Part shown: in pieces, positions 17,677 to 25,886 of the stretch
How positions within the stretch are numbered: the first letter of the stretch is position 1
Layout of the letters: every line of letters begins with the position of its first letter
Assembly (NCBI GenBank): GCA_945870205.1
Contig: CAMBRI010000010.1
Location: forward strand, 1-42,731
Length of the DNA stretch: 42,731 bases
Reading direction: 5' to 3'
Origin: Sulfuritalea hydrogenivorans sk43H
Lineage (GTDB): Bacteria; Pseudomonadota; Gammaproteobacteria; Burkholderiales; Rhodocyclaceae
Notes under the pieces: generated by a model
Database searches by the model: none
What the model was told of the DNA's origin: nothing
Seen by the model: only the letters and a program-made list of their open reading frames with translations
Position numbers and translations under genes: made by a program

Positions 17677-17744
17677 GTGATCTTCCGCCTCAACTTTCAG
17701 TCAGGCCGCAGAGTATCACCCGGGCCTGGCTCAAGGGACGAGCC

Positions 17745-18137
17745 TCACTCGTTGAAACCCCGAATCAGTCGTCCGGCCTTTTTCGTCGGGCGGCCTTTCA
17801 GGTCCGCCCCGGGCATCGGCGCCAGCCGTCGGATTTCCTGCTGTTGTAGGCGACGTGCCGCGCTGGCCGCGGTTTCCTCGTAAAGCAGACGTGCTTCGGG
17901 CGCCGGACGACGTTGCAGATTGAGGCCGCGCACGATCACCGTCCAGTGCAGTTCGCCGGCGACGATGTCGAGTTCGTCGCCCGGCGCCAGTTCGCGCGCC
18001 GGCTTGACATGCTGCCCGTTCCACTTGACGCGGCCGCCGTCCACCGCCGCGGCGGCGAGACTCCGGGTCTTGAAAAAGCGTGCGGCCCAGAGCCACTTGT
18101 CGATGCGCTGGCGCGCCGCACTGCCCCCATCAGCCAT
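17745..18137 (-). CDS. hslR: Hsp15-type S4 RNA-binding protein
   Basis: A 130-residue protein, close to the 133 residues of E. coli Hsp15. The S4 domain is residues 10-70, from QRIDKWLWAARFFKTRSLAA to VKWNGQHVKPARELAPGDEL, with the typical basic C-terminal tail (PTKKAGRLIRGFNE). In E. coli it binds stalled 50S subunits still carrying nascent-chain tRNA and helps recycle them. The start at ATG 18137 overlaps the nitroreductase stop by eight bases, so the two are likely translated from one message. Longer in-frame starts would run through the nitroreductase gene. Confidence 0.92.
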   Translation of the reverse strand: MADGGSAARQRIDKWLWAARFFKTRSLAAAAVDGGRVKWNGQHVKPARELAPGDELDIVAGELHWTVIVRGLNLQRRPAPEARLLYEETAASAARRLQQQEIRRLAPMPGADLKGRPTKKAGRLIRGFNE

Positions 18138-18867
18138 GGAACACGACGAATTCATCGAGCGCCGCACGCTCGGTCTGCAGGCTGTTCTCGGTCGCCGCCG
18201 GATCGGCATACCCCAGGGACATGCCGCAGACCAGTTGCTCCCGCGGCCCGAAACCGAGCACCTCGGCGATGATCCGGTGGTAGTCGAGCCAGGCGACCTG
18301 GGGGCAGCTGTCGAGGCCACGGGCGCGCGCGGCGAGCATCACGTTCTGCAGGAACATGCCGTAGTCGAGCCAACCGCCCTGGCCCATGCGCCGGTCGATG
18401 CTGAAAATCAGCCCGCAAGGAGCGCCGAAGAACTCGAAGTTGCGCCGCAACTGGGCCTTCATCCCGGCGCCATCGCCCTTGACGATGCCCAGCAAGCCGT
18501 AGAGGCCCCAACCAATCTTGCGCCGCCGCGCCTGGTATGGCTCGAAGAATTCGGCGGGATAGTAGTTGTACTCGGCATGATGCCCGGGTTCGTCAGCGTC
18601 ATAAGCGGCGCATACCGCGCTGACCAGGCGCTGCCGCGTGGCACCCGTCAACACATGCACCCGCCAGGGCTGGAGGTTGGTACCCGATGGTGCCCGACGG
18701 GCGATTGCAAGTATCTCGGCGATAAGCTCGCGGGGAAGCTCTCGCGGCAGGAAGGCGCGCACCGAATGCCGGCCACCCATCACGGCGTCCACCGCAACCT
18801 GCGGGCTGTCGGGTCTCAGGTCCAGGGGCGCGGGACAGACCGACGCCGGCTCGGGTGCCGCAGACAA
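18130..18867 (-). CDS. nitroreductase family flavoprotein
   Basis: About 245 residues with the nitroreductase FMN-binding signature: RHSVRAFLPRELP, then ARRAPSGTNLQPWRVHVLTG, FGAPCGLIF, WLDYGMFLQNVMLAARARGL and GMSLGYADPAATENSL. It is a cytosolic NAD(P)H-dependent FMN enzyme of unknown substrate. The start is uncertain: the frame opens at a TTG (18867) directly after the TAA of the MaoC gene in the same reading frame, with no clear ribosome site. A GTG and an ATG about 30 residues in (VDAVMGGRHSV) are alternatives; typical family proteins begin near there. It overlaps hslR by eight bases. Confidence 0.87.
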   Translation of the reverse strand: MSAAPEPASVCPAPLDLRPDSPQVAVDAVMGGRHSVRAFLPRELPRELIAEILAIARRAPSGTNLQPWRVHVLTGATRQRLVSAVCAAYDADEPGHHAEYNYYPAEFFEPYQARRRKIGWGLYGLLGIVKGDGAGMKAQLRRNFEFFGAPCGLIFSIDRRMGQGGWLDYGMFLQNVMLAARARGLDSCPQVAWLDYHRIIAEVLGFGPREQLVCGMSLGYADPAATENSLQTERAALDEFVVFHG

Positions 18868-19317
18868 TTACGTGGCGGCCGCTTCGCGTTTGCGGCGCGA
18901 AGTCACCATCACCATCGCCTCGCCATCGATGACGACCTTGTCGCCGACGGTGCACACCGTGTCGAGCACTACGCGACACTTTTCCGCGATCACTTCCTTG
19001 ACCGTCACCTTGGCATGCACCGTGTCACCGGGACGCACCGGCGCCTTGAAACGCAGGGACTGGCTCATGTAAATCACACCCGGTCCGGGCAGCCGATTGC
19101 CAAGCACCGCCGAAATCAGGCTGGCGGAGAGCATGCCGTGCGCAATGCGGCCGCCGAAAGGCGTGGTGCGGCCGTATTCCTCGTCGAGATGCACGGCATT
19201 GACATCGGTCGACACCGCTGAAAACAGGACGATGTCGGTATCGGTAATGGTCTTGGCCGTTTCCGCGTTCATGCCGACCGTGATGTCTTCGATGTCGTAA
19301 CCATTCTGTGGATTCAT
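18868..19317 (-). CDS. MaoC-like enoyl-CoA hydratase
   Basis: A 149-residue hot-dog fold protein. The catalytic hydratase-2 motif reads FSAVSTDVNAVHLDEEYG and then TPFGGRIAHGMLSASLISAVLG, matching (R)-specific enoyl-CoA hydratases of the PhaJ type, which feed beta-oxidation intermediates into polyhydroxyalkanoate synthesis in many betaproteobacteria. The start ATG at 19317 has AAAGGA seven bases upstream. The stop TAA abuts the nitroreductase frame. It is the second MaoC protein in the window; the two are clearly different in sequence, so this is not a recent duplication. The exact substrate is unknown. Confidence 0.92.
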   Translation of the reverse strand: MNPQNGYDIEDITVGMNAETAKTITDTDIVLFSAVSTDVNAVHLDEEYGRTTPFGGRIAHGMLSASLISAVLGNRLPGPGVIYMSQSLRFKAPVRPGDTVHAKVTVKEVIAEKCRVVLDTVCTVGDKVVIDGEAMVMVTSRRKREAAAT

Positions 19318-19411
19318 GAAATTCCTTTGTCGTGATTTTTGTTTTATCGGTCCGCCAACTGGCAATTCAATGCCGCGCCGCTGCCCGTTGATGTCACTGC
19401 CTTTGCTGCCA

Positions 19412-21406
19412 TTAGCGCCATTCGATGCTCTTCAGGTTTCCGGAAAACGCCAGCTTGGCACGTCGCGGTTCCCCCGACAATTTGAGCTCCAGCGCAATGC
19501 GTCCGCGCACATTCCTGTCGGCATCTATCTCGGCCGTGCCACTGGCCGACATGGCACCTTCGCTCAGACGCAATTGCCTGAACTGGGTGGCGCCATTTTC
19601 ATGGAGGAAGCTGCCGGCGAGTTCGCTGAACTGGGTGTCGCCGCGCGTGCCGCGACCTTCCAGCGTGCGCCCCAGGTCTACCCCGAGCAAGGTGCCGCGC
19701 GGAATGACGAAGCTGCCTTCCAGGCGCGGCGCGGCAAAGAGTTTTCGCCCTTCCGGGGCCTGCATCAGATACGACGCTGTTGCCACCACCCGTGCATCCC
19801 GCAGAAGTGCAGGAACCACGCGCGAGCTGTCGAGCTGCTTGGCGCTGACTTCGCCGGCCAGGCTCCAGCTTTCGCCCCACTTCAAGCGCGCATTGCCGCT
19901 CAGCGTGCCACCATAGAAGAAGCCCTTGAAATCCGTTATCACGAGTCCGGTGGCATCCGCCGTGCCGCCAGCCACCAGTTCATCAAGCGCAAGCGCCGAG
20001 CCAAACGGGATCTTGAAGACACGTGCCTTGACATCGAGCTTCACCGACTTGCCTTGCGGCTTCAATTCCACGGTCAGATTCTTGTCCTGCGAATCGACCG
20101 CAATGCTTTTCCAGGAACCACCGTCGTCGAACTCGAGTTTCGCGTCGAAGGTCGGCAGGTTGATGTTCTTCGAGTCGAGATTGGCGTTGAGCGCGCTGAC
20201 CTGACCAAACATCAGGTTTCCCGCCTGTCCCTGACCGAACAGTATCCAGCCCAAACCCTCGTCGGTGACTACTGGCGAATCCAGGTCAAGCGACCTGAAC
20301 ACTTTGTGATCGCTGTACAGGTTGCCGAAGGCGCCTGCCGCCTTGACCTCGGCAATCCTTATCTGACCCGCCGCGCCTATCGAAACGCCTTCCAGTCGCA
20401 AATGGATATGCGGCAGCAGTGACACGCGCAAACCGGTGATCTTTACCGGCTGCTGGAAGCGCTCGCCGAGCGATTTCTCGAACTGCGGGATCTGCCCATT
20501 AAAGGACATAAGGTGAATCGTCACCAGCCCCAACACCACCACGCCAACCAGGCCCACGGCAATGAGAGCTCCCAGCTTGCGCAAGGCCTTCGGATCGGCG
20601 CTGCTGACCACCTCGGATGCCTTGGCTTTCTTGCGTGCTCGTGCCTCCTCGGCGCGCCGGGTCTTCTCCTCGGCCTCGCGCCAGCTCTGCTCGTCGGCCA
20701 ACTTCTGCACCTGTTCGGCGGCTTCGCGCCGTTCCCGTTCTTCCGCGGCCGCCCGCTTCGCCTGTGCCTCGGCTTCCTGGCGTGCCTGTTCCGCAGCCCG
20801 ACGTGCAGCGTCCTCCTCGGCCGCCCGCTTCGCCTGCGCTTCGGCATCCTGCCGTGCCTGTTCCGCGGCCCGCCGTGCGGCTTCCTCCTGGGCGGCCCGC
20901 TTCGCCTGTGCCTCGGCTTCCTCGCGTGCCTGTTCCGCGGCCAGACGTGAAGCTTCCTCTTCGGCCGCCCACTTCGCCTGCGCTTCGGCTTCCTGGCGTC
21001 CCAGTTCCTCGAATCCCGGGTCGGCGGGCTGATCGCCTTCCGCCGTCGATCGCTCCGAACCCTGGCGCCGGGCCCGGATCTTGTCGCGCAGAGCCTGCGC
21101 CTTGCGCATCGAGTCATCGCCGTCGATGGACGCTGTTTCGGGGCCGGCGGCACCCGATGCTGCTGGAAATGACGGGGAAGCGGAGCCCGCCGCCGATTCG
21201 CGAATGAAACCCTCCAGGAGGAGAGCGTTCAGCGCCGCATCGAGTGCTCCCTCGCCCAGATGATCAAGCCTGTCCCGCAAATCCCCAACCGACGATGATC
21301 CGTCGATCGCATCCAGAACGTCGCGCAGATCGCGGGCCAGCGAAATGTCTGCGCTTGCCTCCCGTGCCCCCTTGTCAGTCCTCGTGTAGATGCTCGATGT
21401 ATTCAT
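19412..21406 (-). CDS. AsmA-like protein with helical N-terminal domain and 24-residue coiled-coil repeats
   Basis: A 664-residue mosaic. Residues 1-70 form a compact helical segment (SIYTRTDKGAREA, then LDAIDGSSSVGDLRDRL, then LNALLLEGFIRE), resembling small winged-helix-like domains seen at the front of regulators. Residues 100-265 are an Ala/Glu/Lys/Arg coiled coil with four tandem 24-residue units at 139-234. A single membrane helix follows at 279-299, then an AsmA/DUF748-type beta-rich periplasmic region (FEKSLGERFQQPVKITGLRVSLL to the end). The cytoplasmic coil plus single helix recalls TolA. AsmA-like proteins move or sense phospholipids at the envelope. The start ATG at 21406 has no strong ribosome site. 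The domain combination is the odd part. Confidence 0.85.
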   Translation of the reverse strand: MNTSSIYTRTDKGAREASADISLARDLRDVLDAIDGSSSVGDLRDRLDHLGEGALDAALNALLLEGFIRESAAGSASPSFPAASGAAGPETASIDGDDSMRKAQALRDKIRARRQGSERSTAEGDQPADPGFEELGRQEAEAQAKWAAEEEASRLAAEQAREEAEAQAKRAAQEEAARRAAEQARQDAEAQAKRAAEEDAARRAAEQARQEAEAQAKRAAAEERERREAAEQVQKLADEQSWREAEEKTRRAEEARARKKAKASEVVSSADPKALRKLGALIAVGLVGVVVLGLVTIHLMSFNGQIPQFEKSLGERFQQPVKITGLRVSLLPHIHLRLEGVSIGAAGQIRIAEVKAAGAFGNLYSDHKVFRSLDLDSPVVTDEGLGWILFGQGQAGNLMFGQVSALNANLDSKNINLPTFDAKLEFDDGGSWKSIAVDSQDKNLTVELKPQGKSVKLDVKARVFKIPFGSALALDELVAGGTADATGLVITDFKGFFYGGTLSGNARLKWGESWSLAGEVSAKQLDSSRVVPALLRDARVVATASYLMQAPEGRKLFAAPRLEGSFVIPRGTLLGVDLGRTLEGRGTRGDTQFSELAGSFLHENGATQFRQLRLSEGAMSASGTAEIDADRNVRGRIALELKLSGEPRRAKLAFSGNLKSIEWR
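20705..20992 (-). repeat. four 72-bp tandem repeats coding EAEAQAKRAA-type coiled coil
   Basis: Four consecutive 72-base units each encode 24 residues of the form [ED]AEAQAK[RW]AA..E..RR.AEQ.. (residues 139-234 of the AsmA-like protein). Units 1-3 are close; unit 4 has diverged (RERREAAEQVQ). The period of 24 rather than a multiple of 7 leaves coil register shifts between units. Confidence 0.85.
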
Positions 21407-21477
21407 GCTGACTCGATTCGCTGGTTCGGTGATTTACGGTCCTGCAAGCTCCGGCCGGGGGTGTCTGCAAGGTATTG

Positions 21478-21843
21478 TCAGGCAGCCGACTGGAGTTCTG
21501 CCTTGAGCGCCAGCAACAGGTCTTCGATCTGTTCCGACAGAGAAAGATAGGCGGCGATGGCCGGGTCGCTCATGGCGAGTATTTTCCCGTCCCTGATGTC
21601 ATCGGCGATGGTTTTCGACTGGCGGTGGAATTCTTCATGTATCGGCAGCAACCGGCCGGCCGCGTCAGAACCCGCGAGTTCAGTCGCATTGGCCGCCAGC
21701 CATTGACCGAGACTGCAATGTGCCGCATCGCCCAGCGGCTGCGTGTCGAAATCCTTGCCCTGGACACGGCCCAGTGCCAGGTGGAACTTCATTTTCCATG
21801 CCCGATGCATGGTCAGGGCGTCATCAAAATCGAATGCTTTCAT
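21478..21843 (-). CDS. standalone CZB (chemoreceptor zinc-binding) domain protein
   Basis: A 121-residue helical protein. It matches the CZB domain: a first helix with His13 and His21 (MHRAWKMKFHLAL), then AHCSLGQWL with Cys43, then IHEEFH with His69 and His73. Three histidines and one cysteine bind one zinc ion in CZB domains. These domains normally sit in chemoreceptors or diguanylate cyclases such as DgcZ, where zinc or hypochlorite changes activity. Here the domain is alone, so it may be a zinc-carrying partner of another protein; which one is unknown. No Shine-Dalgarno is seen before the ATG, and a good -35 box lies so close that the message may be leaderless. Confidence 0.85.
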   Translation of the reverse strand: MKAFDFDDALTMHRAWKMKFHLALGRVQGKDFDTQPLGDAAHCSLGQWLAANATELAGSDAAGRLLPIHEEFHRQSKTIADDIRDGKILAMSDPAIAAYLSLSEQIEDLLLALKAELQSAA

Positions 21844-21852
21844 GTTCTGTAT

Positions 21853-21880
21853 TTCATAATATTCAACTGGAACTTGTCAA
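21853..21880 (-). promoter_or_regulatory. candidate sigma-70 promoter for CZB gene
   Basis: On the minus strand a consensus -35 TTGACA (21875-21880) is followed after 16 bases by TATGAA (21853-21858), a 4/6 -10 match. Transcription would start near 21846, only a few bases before the ATG at 21843, which fits the absence of a ribosome site. Confidence 0.35.
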
Positions 21881-21935
21881 GGTAACACGTCACGGCGACG
21901 GTTCGCGCCCCTGAACCGAATTGCCCGGCCGGATC

Positions 21936-23978
21936 TCAACCAGCCATCATCTGCAGGCCGCCCAGGCCCAGCCGCAGAGCACCGGCGACCAGCAGGGCGA
22001 CGCCCACCGACAAGCCTACCGAAAACAGGGCATCCCGCCGTCCGATGGTTCTCAGCATGACCGCGAAGGTGGACACGCAGGGAATGTAGAAGGTGATGAA
22101 CAACAACAGGGTGATTATCTGCGCTGCATCGAGCAGGGTGCCGATTTCCTGGGTACCCAGCGCCTGGTAAATCATCAGCAGGGAGAGCTCCTTGCGCAAC
22201 ACGCCGAACAGCAGCGGAACGCCCAGCGCCAGCGGCAGGCCCAGCCACCAGACGGTCACCGGCATCAGCAGGGTATTGATCAGGCTGTCCGCACCCAGGT
22301 GGGTGAACAGGGCCAACACCACGCTCCCACCCACCAGCAAGGGCGTGACGATGGTCAGGATGTCGCTGGTGCGAGCCCAGGTCTCGGAAAACAGGGTGCG
22401 CCAGGTCGGCAGCGCATAGTCGGGGATCTCCTGCACCTGCCCGGGGCCGAGCTCACGCTTGCTGCGCGACAGCAGGCGGCCGATGACGGCGATGACGATC
22501 AGGGTCAACGCAAAAATGCCGAACACGCCGACGGCGCCAAGATACTTGCCGGCAATGGCGAGGATGATGGCGGAACGCGCCGAACAGGGCACGAAAGTGA
22601 TCAGCACCGACGCCAGCACGCGTTCGCGCCCGCTGGTGGCCCTGGCGGCGCCGGAAATCGCCGGCACATTGCAGCCCAGGCCAAGCAGAAAAGGCACGGC
22701 CACGCCGCCGTGCAGCCCGATCTGGTGAAAGCCGCGATCGACGACGAAGGCAATGCGCTGCATCAGGCCCGCCTGCTCCAGGCTCACCAGCAGCATGACC
22801 AGTGGAATCATGTAGGGCACCACGATGCCGGTCAGGCCGATCAGGCCGTCGAGCACCGCGCGGGCCACCACGCCGCCGGTTGCTTGCGGCTGCCAGTCCG
22901 CGAATGCCGCGGCGAGGCGTACCGTGGTCATGGAATCGATCCAGCCGCTGATCTCGAACACCACGAACAGCACGGCAGCGAACACGGCGAGGCTGCCGAT
23001 CAGGCCCCATTGCGGATGCAGGAACAGTTCATCGAGCCAGTAGCGCCAGCCGTGACCATGCGCGGCCGACCCCATGCGCTGCGCCGCCTCGACCACCGTA
23101 GCGGCACGGTGATGGCGATCGGCATGCAGTTCGTCGGCCAGCGGTCGCGGCAGGGTCAGGCCGGCGGCATCGCGCAGCGCCAGGAATTCGGGCAGCAGCA
23201 GCGGGAAATGCTGGCGCAGTTCGTCGTCGACAAAGCCATCGGCGGCGGCGAACTGCATCAGCAGAAAGGGGTGCGGCACGCGGAACGCCGCGTGAAGTTC
23301 GGGGCGATTCATCGCTGTTGTCAGCGCCTGAAGGCTTTGCACAATGTGCGGACTGGGGGGTTGCGGCAAAGGACAGGTCGACTCGCGCGCGGCATTTACG
23401 GCCGCGCCAAAGAGTTGCGCAACACCCTGCCCCATCATCGCCACCGTCGGCACCACGGGCATCCCCAGCAGACTGGTCAGCGCCCGGACGTTGATATAGA
23501 GGCCTTTCCTGGCGGCCTCGTCCATGTGGTTCAGCGCCAGCACCATGGGCCGCCGGAGCTGGCTCAATTCCAGGGTCAGCTCGAAATGGCTTTGCAGATT
23601 GGTGGCGTCGACCACCTGGATGATCAGGTCGGGCGGCGCGAAAGGCGCGGGCGGGCCTGATTGTTCATGCACCGACACGGGTGGCCGCTGGTCGCCCCAC
23701 AGCAAATATTTCAAGGCGGAAAGGTCATCGCCCTCGAGATGATGCAGACAATGAATGCTCGGCAGGTCGACCACACTGGCTTCGTCGAAGCCGATCTGCA
23801 CCGTACACTCGCGATAGCTGCGATGCGTGCCGGCCAGTTCCCCCTGTTGTGGCGACGTACTCGATACGGCATCGAACAGTGTGGTCTTGCCGCCGCCGGG
23901 CAGGCCGACGAGGGCGATGCGCAGGCGCCGCTCACCGCGAAACAGCGGAGTGCGCAGGGGTACGGAAATCTCAGTCAC
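21936..23978 (-). CDS. FeoB-like GTPase/permease
   Basis: A 680-residue protein: an N-terminal G domain, then a multi-helix permease. G1 is GLPGGGKTT (25-33) and G4 is NHMD (150-153). The G3 DxxG motif is altered to DLPS (71-74), where FeoB normally has DLPG. The permease keeps both FeoB gate motifs, LLGLGCNVPAI (Cys436) and VPCSARSAII (Cys465). Family members pump Fe2+ across the inner membrane. Compared with E. coli FeoB (773 residues) it is shorter, and no feoA or feoC lies in the window. The GTG start at 23978 follows the TGA of the upstream DUF294 gene with no spacer, so it is co-transcribed with a signalling operon. The cargo is unproven. Confidence 0.85.
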   Translation of the reverse strand: MTEISVPLRTPLFRGERRLRIALVGLPGGGKTTLFDAVSSTSPQQGELAGTHRSYRECTVQIGFDEASVVDLPSIHCLHHLEGDDLSALKYLLWGDQRPPVSVHEQSGPPAPFAPPDLIIQVVDATNLQSHFELTLELSQLRRPMVLALNHMDEAARKGLYINVRALTSLLGMPVVPTVAMMGQGVAQLFGAAVNAARESTCPLPQPPSPHIVQSLQALTTAMNRPELHAAFRVPHPFLLMQFAAADGFVDDELRQHFPLLLPEFLALRDAAGLTLPRPLADELHADRHHRAATVVEAAQRMGSAAHGHGWRYWLDELFLHPQWGLIGSLAVFAAVLFVVFEISGWIDSMTTVRLAAAFADWQPQATGGVVARAVLDGLIGLTGIVVPYMIPLVMLLVSLEQAGLMQRIAFVVDRGFHQIGLHGGVAVPFLLGLGCNVPAISGAARATSGRERVLASVLITFVPCSARSAIILAIAGKYLGAVGVFGIFALTLIVIAVIGRLLSRSKRELGPGQVQEIPDYALPTWRTLFSETWARTSDILTIVTPLLVGGSVVLALFTHLGADSLINTLLMPVTVWWLGLPLALGVPLLFGVLRKELSLLMIYQALGTQEIGTLLDAAQIITLLLFITFYIPCVSTFAVMLRTIGRRDALFSVGLSVGVALLVAGALRLGLGGLQMMAG

Positions 23979-25868
23979 TCAGAGCCGGTACTCGAGTTGC
24001 AGCCGCGACTGCAGGCGCTTGGCCTGCTTGAAGGCTTCCTTCAGCACATGGCGATCGAGTTCGTTGAGCTTGTCCGGATTAACGCGGTTCTCGCCGCCCG
24101 GTGGCGTGCCGGCACGCTGGTTGCGCAGGCGTAGCTGCTGGATAAAGAAGAAGCCCTCGATCACCGCATTGATGTCGTCGCCGCCCAGCTTGCCCTGCGC
24201 GGCCGCCATGCGCAGGCGCTCCGTGGTGCTGCTGTGAGGGATGCGGTGGGCCAGCGCGATGATGCGCGCCGCATCGACGATGGGCCTCGCACCAAAAGCC
24301 TTGAGGTCGAGCGTATGCGGAAATTCGGCATTGTTGTCAAACACGAAGTCGCGAATCATGCCCAGCGGGGGAGTCGCCTTCACGGCGTTTTCGGCCATGA
24401 AGCGCAGGAATACCTTGGCATTGCCGCTCATGTCCAGCAGCCACTTGCGCAGGGACTTGGCCAGCGCATCGTTGCCATACAGGGGACGGAAGTCGAAGAA
24501 GATCGTGGCGTTGAGCAAGGCCTCCGGCTCGGGCAGGCGGATCCACTGCGTGAAGCGCTCCTGCCATTCGTCCTGGGTCAGGCACCATAGCGGGTTACTG
24601 GCCATGATGTTGCCCTTGCACAGCGGAAAACCGCAGCGCGCCAGGCCTTCATTGACCTCGCGCGCGAAATCCAGAAAGCGCAGTTGCAGCGCATCGCGGT
24701 CGGCAAAATCGGGGCAGATAAAGATGATACCGTTGTCCTGATCGGTGCTGAAGGTCTGCTCGTCGCGCCCTTCGGAACCGAACGCCAGCCAGGCCCAGTC
24801 GAGCCCGAACAGGTCGTGCCGGGCCAGGGTGATTTCGATCACGCGGCGCGTCAGGCTGTCGTTGAGGCCGGAAATGAACTGGGTCAGCTTTTCGGCGCTG
24901 ACGCCCTGGCCCAGCATGTTGAGGCACAGGCGGCGCACGTCGCCCGCGGCGTGACTCAGGGTATCGATGTCCTTCGCCACGGCGATCACCTTGCGCACGC
25001 TGCGCAGGCCGACGCGCTGCATGGCAAACAGGTCGCGCTCGGACACGACACCCGCCAGGCGGTCTTCGGCGTCGACCAGCACCAGGTGGCGGATGCCATG
25101 CGTGGCCATGACCAACATGGCGTCATAGGCCGTGGCACTTGCCGCGAGGGTCGCCGGCGGGCTGGTCATCACTTCCTCGATCGGCGCCGAGGTCGGGTAG
25201 TTCGGACTGACCACGCGGCGCATCGCATCCGACTGGGTGAAAATACCCAAGGGAAAGTTGTCGGCATCAGCCACCACCACCGAGCCGACCTTGGCCTCTA
25301 CCATGGTCTCCATGGTTTCGCGTATCGTGGTCTGCGGCGCAACGCGCACCACATTGGGCCGCAGGAAACCTGAAAGCTGCGCGTTGAGTGTCTGCTGATC
25401 GGCATTGCGCTGGCCGAACTGGGTTTCGATCTGCCGCCGCGCCTCGTCGAGCAAACCGGCCACATGGTCGAGCACGAAACGATTGAATTCGCAACTGCCC
25501 AGCAGCAGCCTGAAAAAATCGGCGCTGCCCAGGCGCCAGACCTGCGCCTCCCCCACGGCGGTATAGACGTTGATCGCGGGTCGCTTGGCGGCCACCGCGG
25601 CGAGCGGAAAGCTCTGCCCAGGTTCCAGTTCATACAGGGGCTGGTCGGTCAGGTTCACATCGCCCGCAAGCCGGGCCTGGACCTTGCCGGATTGAATGAT
25701 GAACAGGTCCGGCGGCACGTCGCCCGGCGTCAGGATGAAGCCACCGTCTGGCACCTCGACGCGGATCAGGCTGGCGGCCAGGGCGTCGAGGGCAAAAGCG
25801 CCCATGTCCCTGAACGGTGAATGCTTGCGCAGGAAAGCGAGGAGTTCCTCGCGGGATTCAGAAGCCAT
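23979..25868 (-). CDS. cNMP-binding/CBS/DUF294 nucleotidyltransferase-like protein
   Basis: A 629-residue cytosolic signalling protein. Domain order is a cyclic-nucleotide-binding fold (about 15-135), paired CBS domains (about 165-290; ETMVEAKVGSVVVAD and HGIRHLVLVDAEDRLAGVVSERDL), a DUF294 nucleotidyltransferase core and the DUF294 C-terminal helical domain. The core has GSEGRDEQTFSTDQDNG at 364-380, with metal-binding Asp376 and Asp378, as in GlnD uridylyltransferases. It therefore probably transfers a nucleotide to, or removes it from, a protein partner in response to a bound nucleotide; the partner is unknown. It follows a shorter paralog by 18 bases and abuts the FeoB-like gene. Similar proteins sit near acs/actP clusters in other proteobacteria. 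Confidence 0.9.
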   Translation of the reverse strand: MASESREELLAFLRKHSPFRDMGAFALDALAASLIRVEVPDGGFILTPGDVPPDLFIIQSGKVQARLAGDVNLTDQPLYELEPGQSFPLAAVAAKRPAINVYTAVGEAQVWRLGSADFFRLLLGSCEFNRFVLDHVAGLLDEARRQIETQFGQRNADQQTLNAQLSGFLRPNVVRVAPQTTIRETMETMVEAKVGSVVVADADNFPLGIFTQSDAMRRVVSPNYPTSAPIEEVMTSPPATLAASATAYDAMLVMATHGIRHLVLVDAEDRLAGVVSERDLFAMQRVGLRSVRKVIAVAKDIDTLSHAAGDVRRLCLNMLGQGVSAEKLTQFISGLNDSLTRRVIEITLARHDLFGLDWAWLAFGSEGRDEQTFSTDQDNGIIFICPDFADRDALQLRFLDFAREVNEGLARCGFPLCKGNIMASNPLWCLTQDEWQERFTQWIRLPEPEALLNATIFFDFRPLYGNDALAKSLRKWLLDMSGNAKVFLRFMAENAVKATPPLGMIRDFVFDNNAEFPHTLDLKAFGARPIVDAARIIALAHRIPHSSTTERLRMAAAQGKLGGDDINAVIEGFFFIQQLRLRNQRAGTPPGGENRVNPDKLNELDRHVLKEAFKQAKRLQSRLQLEYRL

Positions 25869-25886
25869 GTGTTGTTGCCTCGTAGA

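Noticed and set aside
21921-23660. 579-codon open frame on the plus strand
   Set aside because: Antisense to the FeoB-like gene; composition is low-complexity His/Gln/Gly and no motif is present.
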